Shown here piece after piece: positions 35,016 through 43,278 of a stretch of DNA of 64,000 nucleotides. Each line of letters opens with the position of its first letter. The first letter of the stretch is position 1. The notes beneath the pieces are model-generated. The model worked only from the letters and a program-made list of their open reading frames with translations. It was not told where the DNA came from and made no database searches. The stretch is from NCBI RefSeq assembly GCF_944385615.1, contig NZ_CALWXV010000001.1, forward strand, positions 62,001 to 126,000, given 5' to 3'. The position numbers were made by a program, and so were the translations under genes. The DNA is from an uncultured Flavonifractor sp. (GTDB lineage: Bacteria; Bacillota; Clostridia; Oscillospirales; Oscillospiraceae).

Positions 35016-35747
35016 GTGGATACCATGCTGGTGCGGGAGCGCTACAAGGTGGTCCGGGTATCGGATGTCCGGGAAGATTACGCGTTTGCCGAGGCGGTGG
35101 ATATCCTGGACCGGGAGAAAAGCGGCTGCCTGCTGAATCTGTACGAGGGGCCCCTCCTGCGCGCCTATCTGCCCTGCTTTGACAAACTGACCGCCTGTCC
35201 TGCCTTCCTGGGCATGTTTTTGGAGGGAGAGACCCTGGTGACGGTGTTCCGGGACTGCACCGGAACACCCATTGACCAGGTATTTTACCGGGGGGATAAG
35301 CACGATTGGAAGACCCGGCTGGAGTACGCCGAGCAGCTGTTCCACCGGGCGCTGAGCATGGCGGACCTGCCGCCGGAGGTGAGCTGCGCCACCTTTCTGT
35401 CGGAAAATCTGCTGGTGGACGAGCGCAATCGGGAGCTGCGGCTGCGCTACCATGTGGTCCCCCTGGAGGGGATGAACGCCCGGGAGCTGGTCTATCTGAC
35501 CTGCGATCAGGCCCATAAGATCCTGCTGTCCCGCTTTTCCTCTCCCCGGGAGGAGCTGGAATTTCTGGACGAACTGGACCGGGGGACTTGCCTCAGCGTA
35601 GTACAGCTCTACGCACTGTGGCGGGAGCGGAGCGAGACCATCCGAACCGCCTATGAGAAATTGGAGAAAAAGAATTTCTTCTGGCGCTGGTGTTCGCTGG
35701 TATGGGGCCGCATCAGGCGGCGGGCCGCCCGTCGGAAGCGGAGGTGA
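35016..35747 (+). CDS. Unknown protein, faintly kinase-like N-lobe, basic C-terminus
   Basis: This 243-residue protein is not assigned. The opening VRERYKVVRVSDVREDYAFA, EAVDILDREKSGCLLNLYEG and FLGMFLEGETLVTVFRDCTG is reminiscent of the entry to serine/threonine-kinase domains (YKVVRVL-type start, then an acidic linker). The Lys, HRD and DFG motifs are absent, so at most it is a pseudokinase. The tail WRWCSLVWGRIRRRAARRKRR is strongly basic and may bind the membrane. It is placed directly ahead of a membrane signalling-like gene, with six bases between. The start is GTG 35016 after GAGAGGAGAG. Confidence 0.45.
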   Translation: MDTMLVRERYKVVRVSDVREDYAFAEAVDILDREKSGCLLNLYEGPLLRAYLPCFDKLTACPAFLGMFLEGETLVTVFRDCTGTPIDQVFYRGDKHDWKTRLEYAEQLFHRALSMADLPPEVSCATFLSENLLVDERNRELRLRYHVVPLEGMNARELVYLTCDQAHKILLSRFSSPREELEFLDELDRGTCLSVVQLYALWRERSETIRTAYEKLEKKNFFWRWCSLVWGRIRRRAARRKRR

Positions 35748-35753
35748 GAGGAC

Positions 35754-38378
35754 ATGGTTGGACTGAAAAAACTGGGCGTCTTTGTGGTGCTTCTGGTCCT
35801 GCTGGGGGCGGGAGCTGCTCTGCTGTTCTGGGAACTGGGGGGAGAGTGCCTGACCACGCTGAGCTCCGGCACGGCGCAGGCCGACTATCTGATGGCAGCC
35901 TCGGACACCGAGGGAGACATTTATGCTCTGGGCCGGACCGATCAGGGCTACGCCCTGGTGCTGGGAGACCAGGCCGGTCATCGGACGGCCCGGTGGACCC
36001 TGACGGCGGATACCCTGCCCCAGAGCAGTACCCCTGCTCTGCTCTTTCCGGCGGCGGGGGGCGCGGTCTACCTGGGCCTTTACAACACGGAGGAGGAGCC
36101 CGCTCGCCTTCAGCTTTACCGGATTACCGACCAGGGCCGGGCGGCGGAGCTGCTGCTGGATCAGCCCTGCACCGGCGGCAGTCTGCCAGAGCAGATGGAC
36201 AGCGTGCGTCTGTCGGCTTTTTCCCAGGTGGATAATGTGGTGACCTTTGCGGTGATCCGGGGGGACAATGCCTCCTTTTACCAGCGGACCAGCGCAGACA
36301 GCGGCTTGGAGCAGCTGGATCAGGTTACCCAGACCGGTCTGCACACTGCGCTGGCCCTGTCTGACGGGACCATGGTGCTGGCCACCGGAGACAGCCTGAT
36401 CCGTACCGACCGGGATGCTATTCCGCTGACCAGCGGGGAGAATATCATACAACTTACCCAGGCTGGCACAGGCGTTTATTACGTGGATGGTGCCAGTCTT
36501 ACGGTGTTTTATGCGGATTTTGCCGATTGGCAGCCCTATGCCCTCCGAACGCTGGAAAAAGAGGAGTACGACCTGGACGACTGTACCGACCTGTGGGTGA
36601 CCCGGGACGGGGCCGCGCTCCTGCTGCTGGAGGGGAACACGCTGCTGCTGGACCGGGGGAGCACGGTGTCCGATCTCAGTAAGATGCTCTGCCGCCCAAC
36701 AGGACAGTGTGTGCTGATTTTGGGCGGACTGGCTTTGGCGGTGCTGGTTCTTACGGTTTTGCTGTGGTTCGTGGTATGCGAGCAGCAGCGGTTCCGGCTT
36801 CCCCTGCTGGTGCGTTGGGGCGTGCTGACAGCGGCGGTCGCCGTGCTTGGTACCGCCATTCTGGTGCGCGGAGGGGTGATCCCCATCAGCCAGCGGGCGG
36901 CGCAAAGAGAGGCAAACGGACTGATGGGAGCCATCACGGCCCAGGTTTGTCAGGAGCACAGCCTGATGGAGGATATGCTTCCCAAGCTGCTGGCGGACAG
37001 TCTGGCGGAGACGCCTGACGGCCTGTACCGGGATACGGCTGCGGCCATCTATGTGCGGTCTGAGGACGACATCTGGACCCTGGCAGCAGATAATGCCGGC
37101 GGCTTTTCCGGAAGCCGGGCGGAGCTGAGCGCCAGCTTTGACCGGGCCTGGGCCGAGCGGGCCGGCGACAGCGGTTCCGCCGTGTGGAGCTACACCCTGG
37201 GCGACGAGACCCACTATGTCCTTTATCGGATGGAGGGGGAGCGGCTGCTGGCGGTGGATCTGAACGGAGAGCCCCTGCTGGAAGCCAGCTGGGAGAACTG
37301 CCGCTGGATGGTACAGGGCCTGTCCGCCCTGGCTGTGCTGCTCACCGCCGTGGCTCTGGCCGTTTTGTGCTGGATCACCATTGGTCTGCGCCGGTCCCTC
37401 CGGGGCATGGAGCGGCTGGCGGCGGGGGAGCGTGAGGTCCTGGTGGTCCAGGGAGGGGGCGATGAGCTTACCAGCTTGGCCGAGGACGTAAACGCTCTGT
37501 CGGGCGCCCTTCAGGACGTGGACCGGCAGCAGAATGAGCTGGCCCAGTCCTACCGCCGGTTTGTCCCCGAGCGGGTGCTCTCCCTGCTGGGCAAAACCAG
37601 TATTCAGGAGGTGGACAAGCAGACCTTTGTTTCCCGGAATCTGTCCACTATGATGCTTAGCTTCCATTTTCCGGATCAGGTTTATGAGAAGAGCGGCCGG
37701 GAGCTCTTTGACAACGTGAACGAGATCATTGAGCGTACCGCCTCCATCGTCACCCAGAAGGGGGGCGCGGTGTTCAACTTTGCCTATGACGGTTACGATT
37801 CAGTCTTTGAGGAAGGCAGCGCCGTGGCGCTGAGCACCGCTGTAGCCATTCAGCAGGAGGTGCTGGACATCAACCGGGAGCGGGAGCTGTCCGGCCAGCC
37901 CCCTGTGGTGGTGCGTATCGCCCTGGATGAAGGCAACGTGATGATTGGCGTGGTGGGCGACGAAAACCAGATCCAGCCCACCTCCATCTCCTCCAGCTTC
38001 TCTGTTGTCAAGCATCTGCTGGAGCTGTGCGGGCGGCTGGAGGCCAACATTCTGTGTACCGAGTCAGTGATTGACGACGCCAGCGGCTACGGCAGCCGCT
38101 ATATGGGTAAGTGCATGGAGGGTGGCCAGGCCATCCGCACCTATGAGATCTTTGACGGTGACGCCTATGAGATCCGGAAGGTGAAGGAGAGCACCGGCAG
38201 CCGGTTCTCCCAGGGGGTGTACGCTCTCTACAGCCGGGAGTTCTCCCAGGCCAAGCGGATCTTCCTCAACCTGGTGCACAACAACACCGGAGACGGCGGG
38301 GCCCGGTACTATCTGTATCTGGCCGACCGCATGGAAAAGCAGCCGGAGGAGGAGATCAGTCTGGATTCCGGGCTGTAA
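35754..38378 (+). CDS. Membrane protein with degenerate class III adenylate-cyclase domain
   Basis: This 874-residue protein has hydrophobic helices at about 7-27, 323-345, 355-375 and 521-546. A beta-propeller-like outer region (27-320) and a second outer region (375-520) lie between them, followed by a HAMP-like linker and a cyclase homology domain (about 600-810). The domain is recognisable by GGAVFNFAYDGYDSVF and VRIALDEGNVMIGVVGDENQ. The first metal Asp is Phe637 (MMLSFHFPDQ), and the NxxSR stretch is altered (SFSVVKHLLELC), so cyclase activity is unlikely although the second Asp is kept. GAGGTGAGAG precedes the ATG. A sensing or anchoring role for the particle is inference. Confidence 0.65.
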   Translation: MVGLKKLGVFVVLLVLLGAGAALLFWELGGECLTTLSSGTAQADYLMAASDTEGDIYALGRTDQGYALVLGDQAGHRTARWTLTADTLPQSSTPALLFPAAGGAVYLGLYNTEEEPARLQLYRITDQGRAAELLLDQPCTGGSLPEQMDSVRLSAFSQVDNVVTFAVIRGDNASFYQRTSADSGLEQLDQVTQTGLHTALALSDGTMVLATGDSLIRTDRDAIPLTSGENIIQLTQAGTGVYYVDGASLTVFYADFADWQPYALRTLEKEEYDLDDCTDLWVTRDGAALLLLEGNTLLLDRGSTVSDLSKMLCRPTGQCVLILGGLALAVLVLTVLLWFVVCEQQRFRLPLLVRWGVLTAAVAVLGTAILVRGGVIPISQRAAQREANGLMGAITAQVCQEHSLMEDMLPKLLADSLAETPDGLYRDTAAAIYVRSEDDIWTLAADNAGGFSGSRAELSASFDRAWAERAGDSGSAVWSYTLGDETHYVLYRMEGERLLAVDLNGEPLLEASWENCRWMVQGLSALAVLLTAVALAVLCWITIGLRRSLRGMERLAAGEREVLVVQGGGDELTSLAEDVNALSGALQDVDRQQNELAQSYRRFVPERVLSLLGKTSIQEVDKQTFVSRNLSTMMLSFHFPDQVYEKSGRELFDNVNEIIERTASIVTQKGGAVFNFAYDGYDSVFEEGSAVALSTAVAIQQEVLDINRERELSGQPPVVVRIALDEGNVMIGVVGDENQIQPTSISSSFSVVKHLLELCGRLEANILCTESVIDDASGYGSRYMGKCMEGGQAIRTYEIFDGDAYEIRKVKESTGSRFSQGVYALYSREFSQAKRIFLNLVHNNTGDGGARYYLYLADRMEKQPEEEISLDSGL

Positions 38379-38426
38379 GAACGCTTTTGCTCCAATGGAT
38401 TTCAGCCAGATAAGGAGGCGCACACC

Positions 38427-38834
38427 ATGGGCACGACACAATTTGACATCATTGGCCGCCAGATCGAGGCGGCAGCCCGCAATGCGGCGGCTGGCGCCGT
38501 GGGACGCCTGCGGCGGGATACCAGCCTTGTCAATCAGGCCTCCCGGCTCACCGGCCGGACCATCCGGGCGGGGGAAGAGGCCCTGCGGAATAAGACCCGT
38601 GGGAGCGGCGGCCGCCGGTACAGCGCCCCCAATGGAAACACGGTGGAGACGCCGCCCCGGCCCCAGTATGCGGCGGAGGACGACTATATGCGCCGCTCCC
38701 CGGTGCAGCCGGTCCATCAGGCGGCGGACTACCGCCGTCGGCTGGTCCTGAAAGGGGTTGGAGTGGTGGCGCTGATTGCGGTAGCGTGCGCCGCCGTCAG
38801 CCTGCTGCTTCAGCTGGGCATATTCGGACGCTGA
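38427..38834 (+). CDS. Small single-TM protein with basic N-terminal domain
   Basis: This 135-residue protein is not recognised. It has a basic, helical N-terminal domain (FDIIGRQIEAAARNAAAGAV, GRLRRDTSLVNQASRLTGRT), a Pro/Arg-rich linker and one C-terminal membrane helix (LKGVGVVALIAVACAAVSLLLQL, about 108-130). It would be a tail-anchored protein with its domain in the cytoplasm. AAGGAGGCGC precedes the ATG. It lies between two larger membrane proteins of the same operon, so the three may form one complex at the membrane. Confidence 0.55.
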   Translation: MGTTQFDIIGRQIEAAARNAAAGAVGRLRRDTSLVNQASRLTGRTIRAGEEALRNKTRGSGGRRYSAPNGNTVETPPRPQYAAEDDYMRRSPVQPVHQAADYRRRLVLKGVGVVALIAVACAAVSLLLQLGIFGR

Positions 38835-38865
38835 GTCCGGCAGATGAGACATAGGGGGACTTCCT

Positions 38866-41535
38866 TTGCTGAGCCAATTGCTGCGACAACTGTTTAACTC
38901 CTTTGGGATTTTCTTCCGCACCATCCGGGCCTTTTTTACCCGGAAGCTGACGGGGGCCTGGTCGCGCCTGCGCCGCATTACCAACGTCTCCAGACATGCC
39001 ACCAAGGTGGCCACGGAGACCTTCCAGGGCGCGGCGGCGGCTATGAAAAAGCCCACAAAACGTTCGGATTACATAGAGACCAAACGGCTGTTTATCTCCA
39101 AATCCTTTTTGCTTCTGCTGGGGATCGGAATCGTACTGCTGGTGCTGCTCATCTACTTTGTGGTCTGGCCCTTCCTCCTCAGCACCTTCTTTACCGCCAA
39201 GTTCTATCAGGGGGACGAGAAGCTGCAGGACTGGTCCGGGCGGGTCATCGTGTACTACGATGAGGAGAAAAAACAGCCCATGTACAGCGGCACCCTGAAA
39301 GACGGGGTGCTCCAGGGCAGGGGCAAGGAGTACGATGAAAACGGCCTGGTTATCTACGACGGCAATTTTGTAGACGGCCTGCGCAGCGGCAACGGCTCCT
39401 GTTATGAAGCGGGTGTGCTGGTTTATGAGGGCCAGTTCGCCAACGGCCTGTACGAGGGCACCGGAAGCCTCTATGAGGACGGGGTGCTGGCCTATTACGG
39501 CGCTTTTTCCGCCGGGCTGGCCAACGGCATGGGTACCGCTTATACCGACGGGGCCAAGTGCTATGAAGGGGCCTTTGTAGAGGGCCTCTATCAGGGCGAG
39601 GGCACCCAGTATTACCACGACGGCACCGTGAAGTACAAAGGTTCCTTTGAGGACGGTTTGTACAGCGGCACCGGCACCTCCTACTATGCCGACGGTACCC
39701 GCTCCTATGTGGGCGGCTTTGCCGACGGCCTGCGGGAGGGCGAGGGTACCGAGTACAACGAGGAGGGGAAGGTCCGCTACAAGGGCGGCTTTGCCGCTGG
39801 TCTGTACGAGGGCAGCGGCAGCTATTATCTGGACAGCGGCGATGTAATCCAGGCCGAATTTGCGGCGGGAGTCACCGACGGCAGCATCCAATGGTATCGG
39901 GATGGCGAGCTGTGGTATGAAGGTGGAGCGGAGAACCTGACCCCTGACGGCTTCGGCACGCTGTACAGCGACAGCGGCAAGACCATCTACGCCGGTGAAT
40001 TCGACCAGGGTACCCTGGACGGCAGCTGGCTGCTCACCCTCACCGCCCAGGACCTGCGGACCGCCTTTGGGGAAGCCACCCTCACCGAGACCGACAGCGG
40101 CACTGGTTTTCGTATCGTCAATAAAGAGCTGGAGCTGTGGGCCCTGTGCAGCTATCAGCAGGAGGGCTCCGACCCCCAGGTCTATGAAATCTGGTTCCAG
40201 CCCGAGGATGACAGCGCCATGGTTGCCCTGCTGCCCTGGGAAACGGGGAGCGATTTTAACGACTGGGCGCTGATCGGGCATGAGTCTACCACCCAGAGCG
40301 CCAGTCTGTCGGGCAGCGCCCGGTACGCCGATGGCGTGGTGGAGGGTAACTGGTGGCTGAGCCGGTATATTTACGAGGGCTATACCTGCACCGGCCTGAG
40401 CCGGTCGGAGGACGGCGTGCCCCAGCAGCTGCACTGGGTACGCACCGGCCAGATTCCCACCGGCGGCGCCGGTACCACAGATTCCAACCTGGCCCAGGCC
40501 CAGGAGCGGCTGGATGAACTGATGGCGGCCCTGGAGGGGGTAGGCGGCGGCTCCGGCGGCAGCGCCTCCGCCAGCCAGGGAGACGTGGAGCGGATGCTGG
40601 GGCTGATGCTCACCGCCCAGGACGGACAGGATCTGATGGATGCTCTGGTGGATTACTACACCTATAGCCAGATGGCCACCCTGCTGGAGGAAAGCCGCAC
40701 CCTGATGGAGCAGCGCCTGGATGAGGAGCAGATTCTGCTCAGCCGGGGACAGAGCAGTCAGGCGGCGGTGGACGCCCTCAGCGAGCAGGTGGAGGATCTG
40801 GACCGGCTGCTGACCCAGTATAAGGCCAGCGCCCAGCAGGGTAAGCTCACCGCCACCAAGCTGAGCAAGCTGGACCCCAGCGGCTATAACATCCAGGCCG
40901 CGCTGCTCACCTTTGATCCGGTCTCTTTGAAGGTAAGCGAGCTATATGACGCGGCCCTGACCTATGCCAAGGCGGTGGCTGCCCAGCGGTACGAGGTGGA
41001 TACCGACCAGCTGGAGCTGGAGGTCAAAACGGCGGTTATCGACCTGAATCTGGACTATGAGGACATCCTCGCCGCCCAAAAGGCGGTGGAACAGGCCCAA
41101 AAGGCGCTGGAGACCGCCACCACCAACTACGCCAAGGGGACGGTGGACAAGGCGGAGCTGTATGACGCCCAGTGTGCACTGAACCAGGCGGCGGCCGACC
41201 TCTACCAGGCCATCGGGGACTTTACCCACCAGGCCAACCATCTCAATACCCTGTCCGGCGGCTGGATCGCCCAGGAGCAGGATTGGATGGCGGACACCTT
41301 CCAGGTGATCTTCCAAAGTGAGATCCGACGGGGCGAGGAGGCCGCGGCGGCCCTGGAGGAGGAGCGGCAGGAGCAGGAGGCCCAGGCCAGTCAGGCCATT
41401 GAGGAGGAGGCCGCCCAGAGCGCCAAGCCCCAGGCCTCTCCCTCCCCCCAGCCTGCGGCCAGTGCCTCACCCACCCCCAGCGCAACTCCAACAGCGGAGA
41501 GCGCCGCGCCCTCCGCCAGCCCGGCCCGGCGCTGA
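38866..41535 (+). CDS. Membrane-anchored MORN-repeat protein with coiled-coil region
   Basis: This protein has 889 residues. A basic N-terminus precedes one membrane helix near residues 82-106 (SFLLLLGIGIVLLVLLIYFV). About ten MORN-type repeats occupy residues 138-388 (YEGQFANGLYEGTGSLYEDG, YKGSFEDGLYSGTGTSYYAD, YVGGFADGLREGEGTEYNEE). A beta-rich stretch follows, then a long helical, Ala/Glu/Gln-rich region (about 550-840; QKALETATTNYAKGTVDKAE), and a Pro/Ala/Ser tail. MORN repeats bind proteins or phospholipids. The start is TTG 38866 after AGGGGGA; there is no ATG before the conserved N-terminus. It may anchor the injection particle to the cell membrane. Confidence 0.7.
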   Translation: MLSQLLRQLFNSFGIFFRTIRAFFTRKLTGAWSRLRRITNVSRHATKVATETFQGAAAAMKKPTKRSDYIETKRLFISKSFLLLLGIGIVLLVLLIYFVVWPFLLSTFFTAKFYQGDEKLQDWSGRVIVYYDEEKKQPMYSGTLKDGVLQGRGKEYDENGLVIYDGNFVDGLRSGNGSCYEAGVLVYEGQFANGLYEGTGSLYEDGVLAYYGAFSAGLANGMGTAYTDGAKCYEGAFVEGLYQGEGTQYYHDGTVKYKGSFEDGLYSGTGTSYYADGTRSYVGGFADGLREGEGTEYNEEGKVRYKGGFAAGLYEGSGSYYLDSGDVIQAEFAAGVTDGSIQWYRDGELWYEGGAENLTPDGFGTLYSDSGKTIYAGEFDQGTLDGSWLLTLTAQDLRTAFGEATLTETDSGTGFRIVNKELELWALCSYQQEGSDPQVYEIWFQPEDDSAMVALLPWETGSDFNDWALIGHESTTQSASLSGSARYADGVVEGNWWLSRYIYEGYTCTGLSRSEDGVPQQLHWVRTGQIPTGGAGTTDSNLAQAQERLDELMAALEGVGGGSGGSASASQGDVERMLGLMLTAQDGQDLMDALVDYYTYSQMATLLEESRTLMEQRLDEEQILLSRGQSSQAAVDALSEQVEDLDRLLTQYKASAQQGKLTATKLSKLDPSGYNIQAALLTFDPVSLKVSELYDAALTYAKAVAAQRYEVDTDQLELEVKTAVIDLNLDYEDILAAQKAVEQAQKALETATTNYAKGTVDKAELYDAQCALNQAAADLYQAIGDFTHQANHLNTLSGGWIAQEQDWMADTFQVIFQSEIRRGEEAAAALEEERQEQEAQASQAIEEEAAQSAKPQASPSPQPAASASPTPSATPTAESAAPSASPARR

Positions 41536-41556
41536 CAAGAAAGGAAGGATGCTGAC

Positions 41557-42141
41557 ATGGCAGACTATACCGCTCTGGTAGAGGCGGGCAACGCCCTGGT
41601 GGAGCTATTGCGGGACAATCTGACCCCAGAGCCCATCGGAAACCGGGAACTCATTGCCCTGTGCTCCCCCCATGAGAGCGAAAACAATCAGCTGACCCTC
41701 TACCTCTATCAGGTGGAGGAGGACACCCAGGGCGTTCAGAGCGGCTACTACCAAGTAAGCCAGAACGTGGAGCGGCTGCGTCCCACCCGCTATAATCTGC
41801 GCTTTCTGGTCACCGCCCACTCCAAGGCTCCCGCCCAGCTGAAGGAGGCCGACCAGTACCGGATGGTGGGGGCGGCCCTCCAGGTGCTCAAGGACCACCC
41901 GGTCATTGACGCCCAGTATTTGAACGGCTCCCTGGCCGAGCAGAACGCCGTCATCCGGGTGGTGCTGGAAAAGACCCAGCAGGATCAGCTGCTGAAGATC
42001 TGGAACAACACTTCCACGGCCTATAAGCTGTCCTTTGTGGTGCTGCTCACCGGAGTCGAGATCGACTCCCGGAAGGAGCGCCGGTTCAGCCGGATCACCG
42101 ACGTGGCCATTGAGACCAAGCAGAAGGGGGAACGGACATGA
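41557..42141 (+). CDS. DUF4255 tube/sheath cap protein (Afp16/Pvc16-like)
   Basis: This 194-residue DUF4255 protein begins YTALVEAGNALVELLRDNLT and contains LTLYLYQVEEDTQGVQSGYY, RYNLRFLVTAHSKAPAQLKE and SFVVLLTGVEIDS. Afp16/Pvc16 terminates and stabilises the tube and sheath at the distal end and so limits particle length. GAAAGGAAGG precedes the ATG. The stop overlaps the next start (ATGA). Confidence 0.9.
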   Translation: MADYTALVEAGNALVELLRDNLTPEPIGNRELIALCSPHESENNQLTLYLYQVEEDTQGVQSGYYQVSQNVERLRPTRYNLRFLVTAHSKAPAQLKEADQYRMVGAALQVLKDHPVIDAQYLNGSLAEQNAVIRVVLEKTQQDQLLKIWNNTSTAYKLSFVVLLTGVEIDSRKERRFSRITDVAIETKQKGERT

Positions 42142-42866
42142 TCTCCATCCATGCCAGCGCAGTCTGCCGGGTGCTGGACGGCTACACTGGCCAGCCTCTG
42201 GAGGGCTCCTCTCTGGGGTGTACCCTGGATGGCGTTCCCTGCCGTCCCGTGTCCAAGCCGGGGGGGTATCTGGTGCTGGTCAACCTGGCCCCCGGCGAGC
42301 ACCGCCTGTCCCTGTGCTGCCGCGGCTTTCAGGAGGAGTGGGTGGCTTTCCAGGCCGATGATGGCACCCGGGAGCTGGACATCACCATGAAGCCGGGAGC
42401 GGGCTATCCCTTCCGGCAGACCATTACCCGGCTGGAACTGACGGTGGAGGTGGAGGGGGTCCCCGCCGCCGGGCGGCAGCTGTGGATCGCCGCCGAGGGT
42501 CAGCCTCAGCTCAAGCTGGCCCAGACCAAGGCGGAGGCGGGAGAGAGTCAGCTGCGGCTCTACGCCAAGGGACCGGAGGCGGCTGTGCCCACCGGGGTCT
42601 ATCTCATTGCAGATGGCAGCCACAGCGAGATCGTGGGCCTGCGGGCCCTTCAGGAGGAGCGGGGGACCCTGGCCGCTCCGCTGCGCTATTCCCACAGCCG
42701 GGGCAAGCTGCTGTTGCCTGCCCAGCGCTACCACACCGGAGCCGATGGAAGGCTCACCGCCGTTTTTCAGGCGGCGGGTGTCGTGCAGGTGTACGCTGAG
42801 GACACCGGCCTTCTGGCCAGCCTGACGCTGGAGGAAGGGGACAACCGGCAGACCATCCAGCTCTGA
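42138..42866 (+). CDS. Carboxypeptidase-regulatory-like beta-sandwich protein
   Basis: This 242-residue soluble protein has two predicted beta domains. The first (ASAVCRVLDGYTGQPLEGSS, GGYLVLVNLAPGEHRLSLCC, TRELDITMKPG) resembles the CarboxypepD_reg fold. The second (ALRYSHSRGKLLLPAQRYHT-like region, residues about 90-240) is beta-rich but unassigned. It overlaps the cap gene by four bases and precedes the PAAR-like gene, a place where spike or cap accessory proteins occur. The first part of residue block two reads GVPAAGRQLWIAAEGQPQLK. Confidence 0.6.
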   Translation: MISIHASAVCRVLDGYTGQPLEGSSLGCTLDGVPCRPVSKPGGYLVLVNLAPGEHRLSLCCRGFQEEWVAFQADDGTRELDITMKPGAGYPFRQTITRLELTVEVEGVPAAGRQLWIAAEGQPQLKLAQTKAEAGESQLRLYAKGPEAAVPTGVYLIADGSHSEIVGLRALQEERGTLAAPLRYSHSRGKLLLPAQRYHTGADGRLTAVFQAAGVVQVYAEDTGLLASLTLEEGDNRQTIQL

Positions 42867-42879
42867 GAGGAGAATCCCT

Positions 42880-43266
42880 ATGGCAAATCCAATGGTACAG
42901 ACAGCCACGTGTACTTGCCCCTTTGGCACCGCGCCCGCCACGCTGATGGTCACCAGCCAGATGACGGTCACCATGTGCGGCCTGCCGGCGGCCACCATCA
43001 TAGACGGGGCTCCCATCAGCAATGTGCCTACCTTCGGCATGTGCAGCAACATCGCCAATCCTGCCGTGGCAGCGGCCACAGCGGCGGCCATGGGGGCGCT
43101 CACCCCGGCCCCCTGCGTACCCGCCACGATGGCCTGGGCCCCCGGCTGTCCCACGGTAACGGTGTGCGGACGGCCGTTGCTGAACAACACCAGCAAGCTG
43201 ATGTGCAGCTATGGGGGCGTCATCCAGGCCATGATGACCCCGGCCATGACCGTCAACACACCCTGA
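42880..43266 (+). CDS. PAAR-like DUF4280 spike-tip protein
   Basis: This 128-residue protein of the DUF4280 PAAR-like family is expected to cap the spike as a sharpened tip. It shows ATCTCPFGTAPATLMVTSQM, MCGLPAATIIDGAPISNVPT, FGMCSNIANP and CPTVTVCGRPLLNNTSKLMC, with regularly placed Cys residues that could hold a metal. GAGAGGAGAA precedes the ATG. It corresponds to Afp10 by role, although it is encoded far from the spike gene. Confidence 0.9.
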   Translation: MANPMVQTATCTCPFGTAPATLMVTSQMTVTMCGLPAATIIDGAPISNVPTFGMCSNIANPAVAAATAAAMGALTPAPCVPATMAWAPGCPTVTVCGRPLLNNTSKLMCSYGGVIQAMMTPAMTVNTP

Positions 43267-43278
43267 GGGAGGTAAGGC

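Noticed and set aside
34239..37667. A 1142-codon open frame on the minus strand
   Set aside because: It lies wholly opposite real genes with conserved motifs, has no ribosome site and shows the His/Gln/Gly-rich composition of antisense frames in GC-rich DNA.
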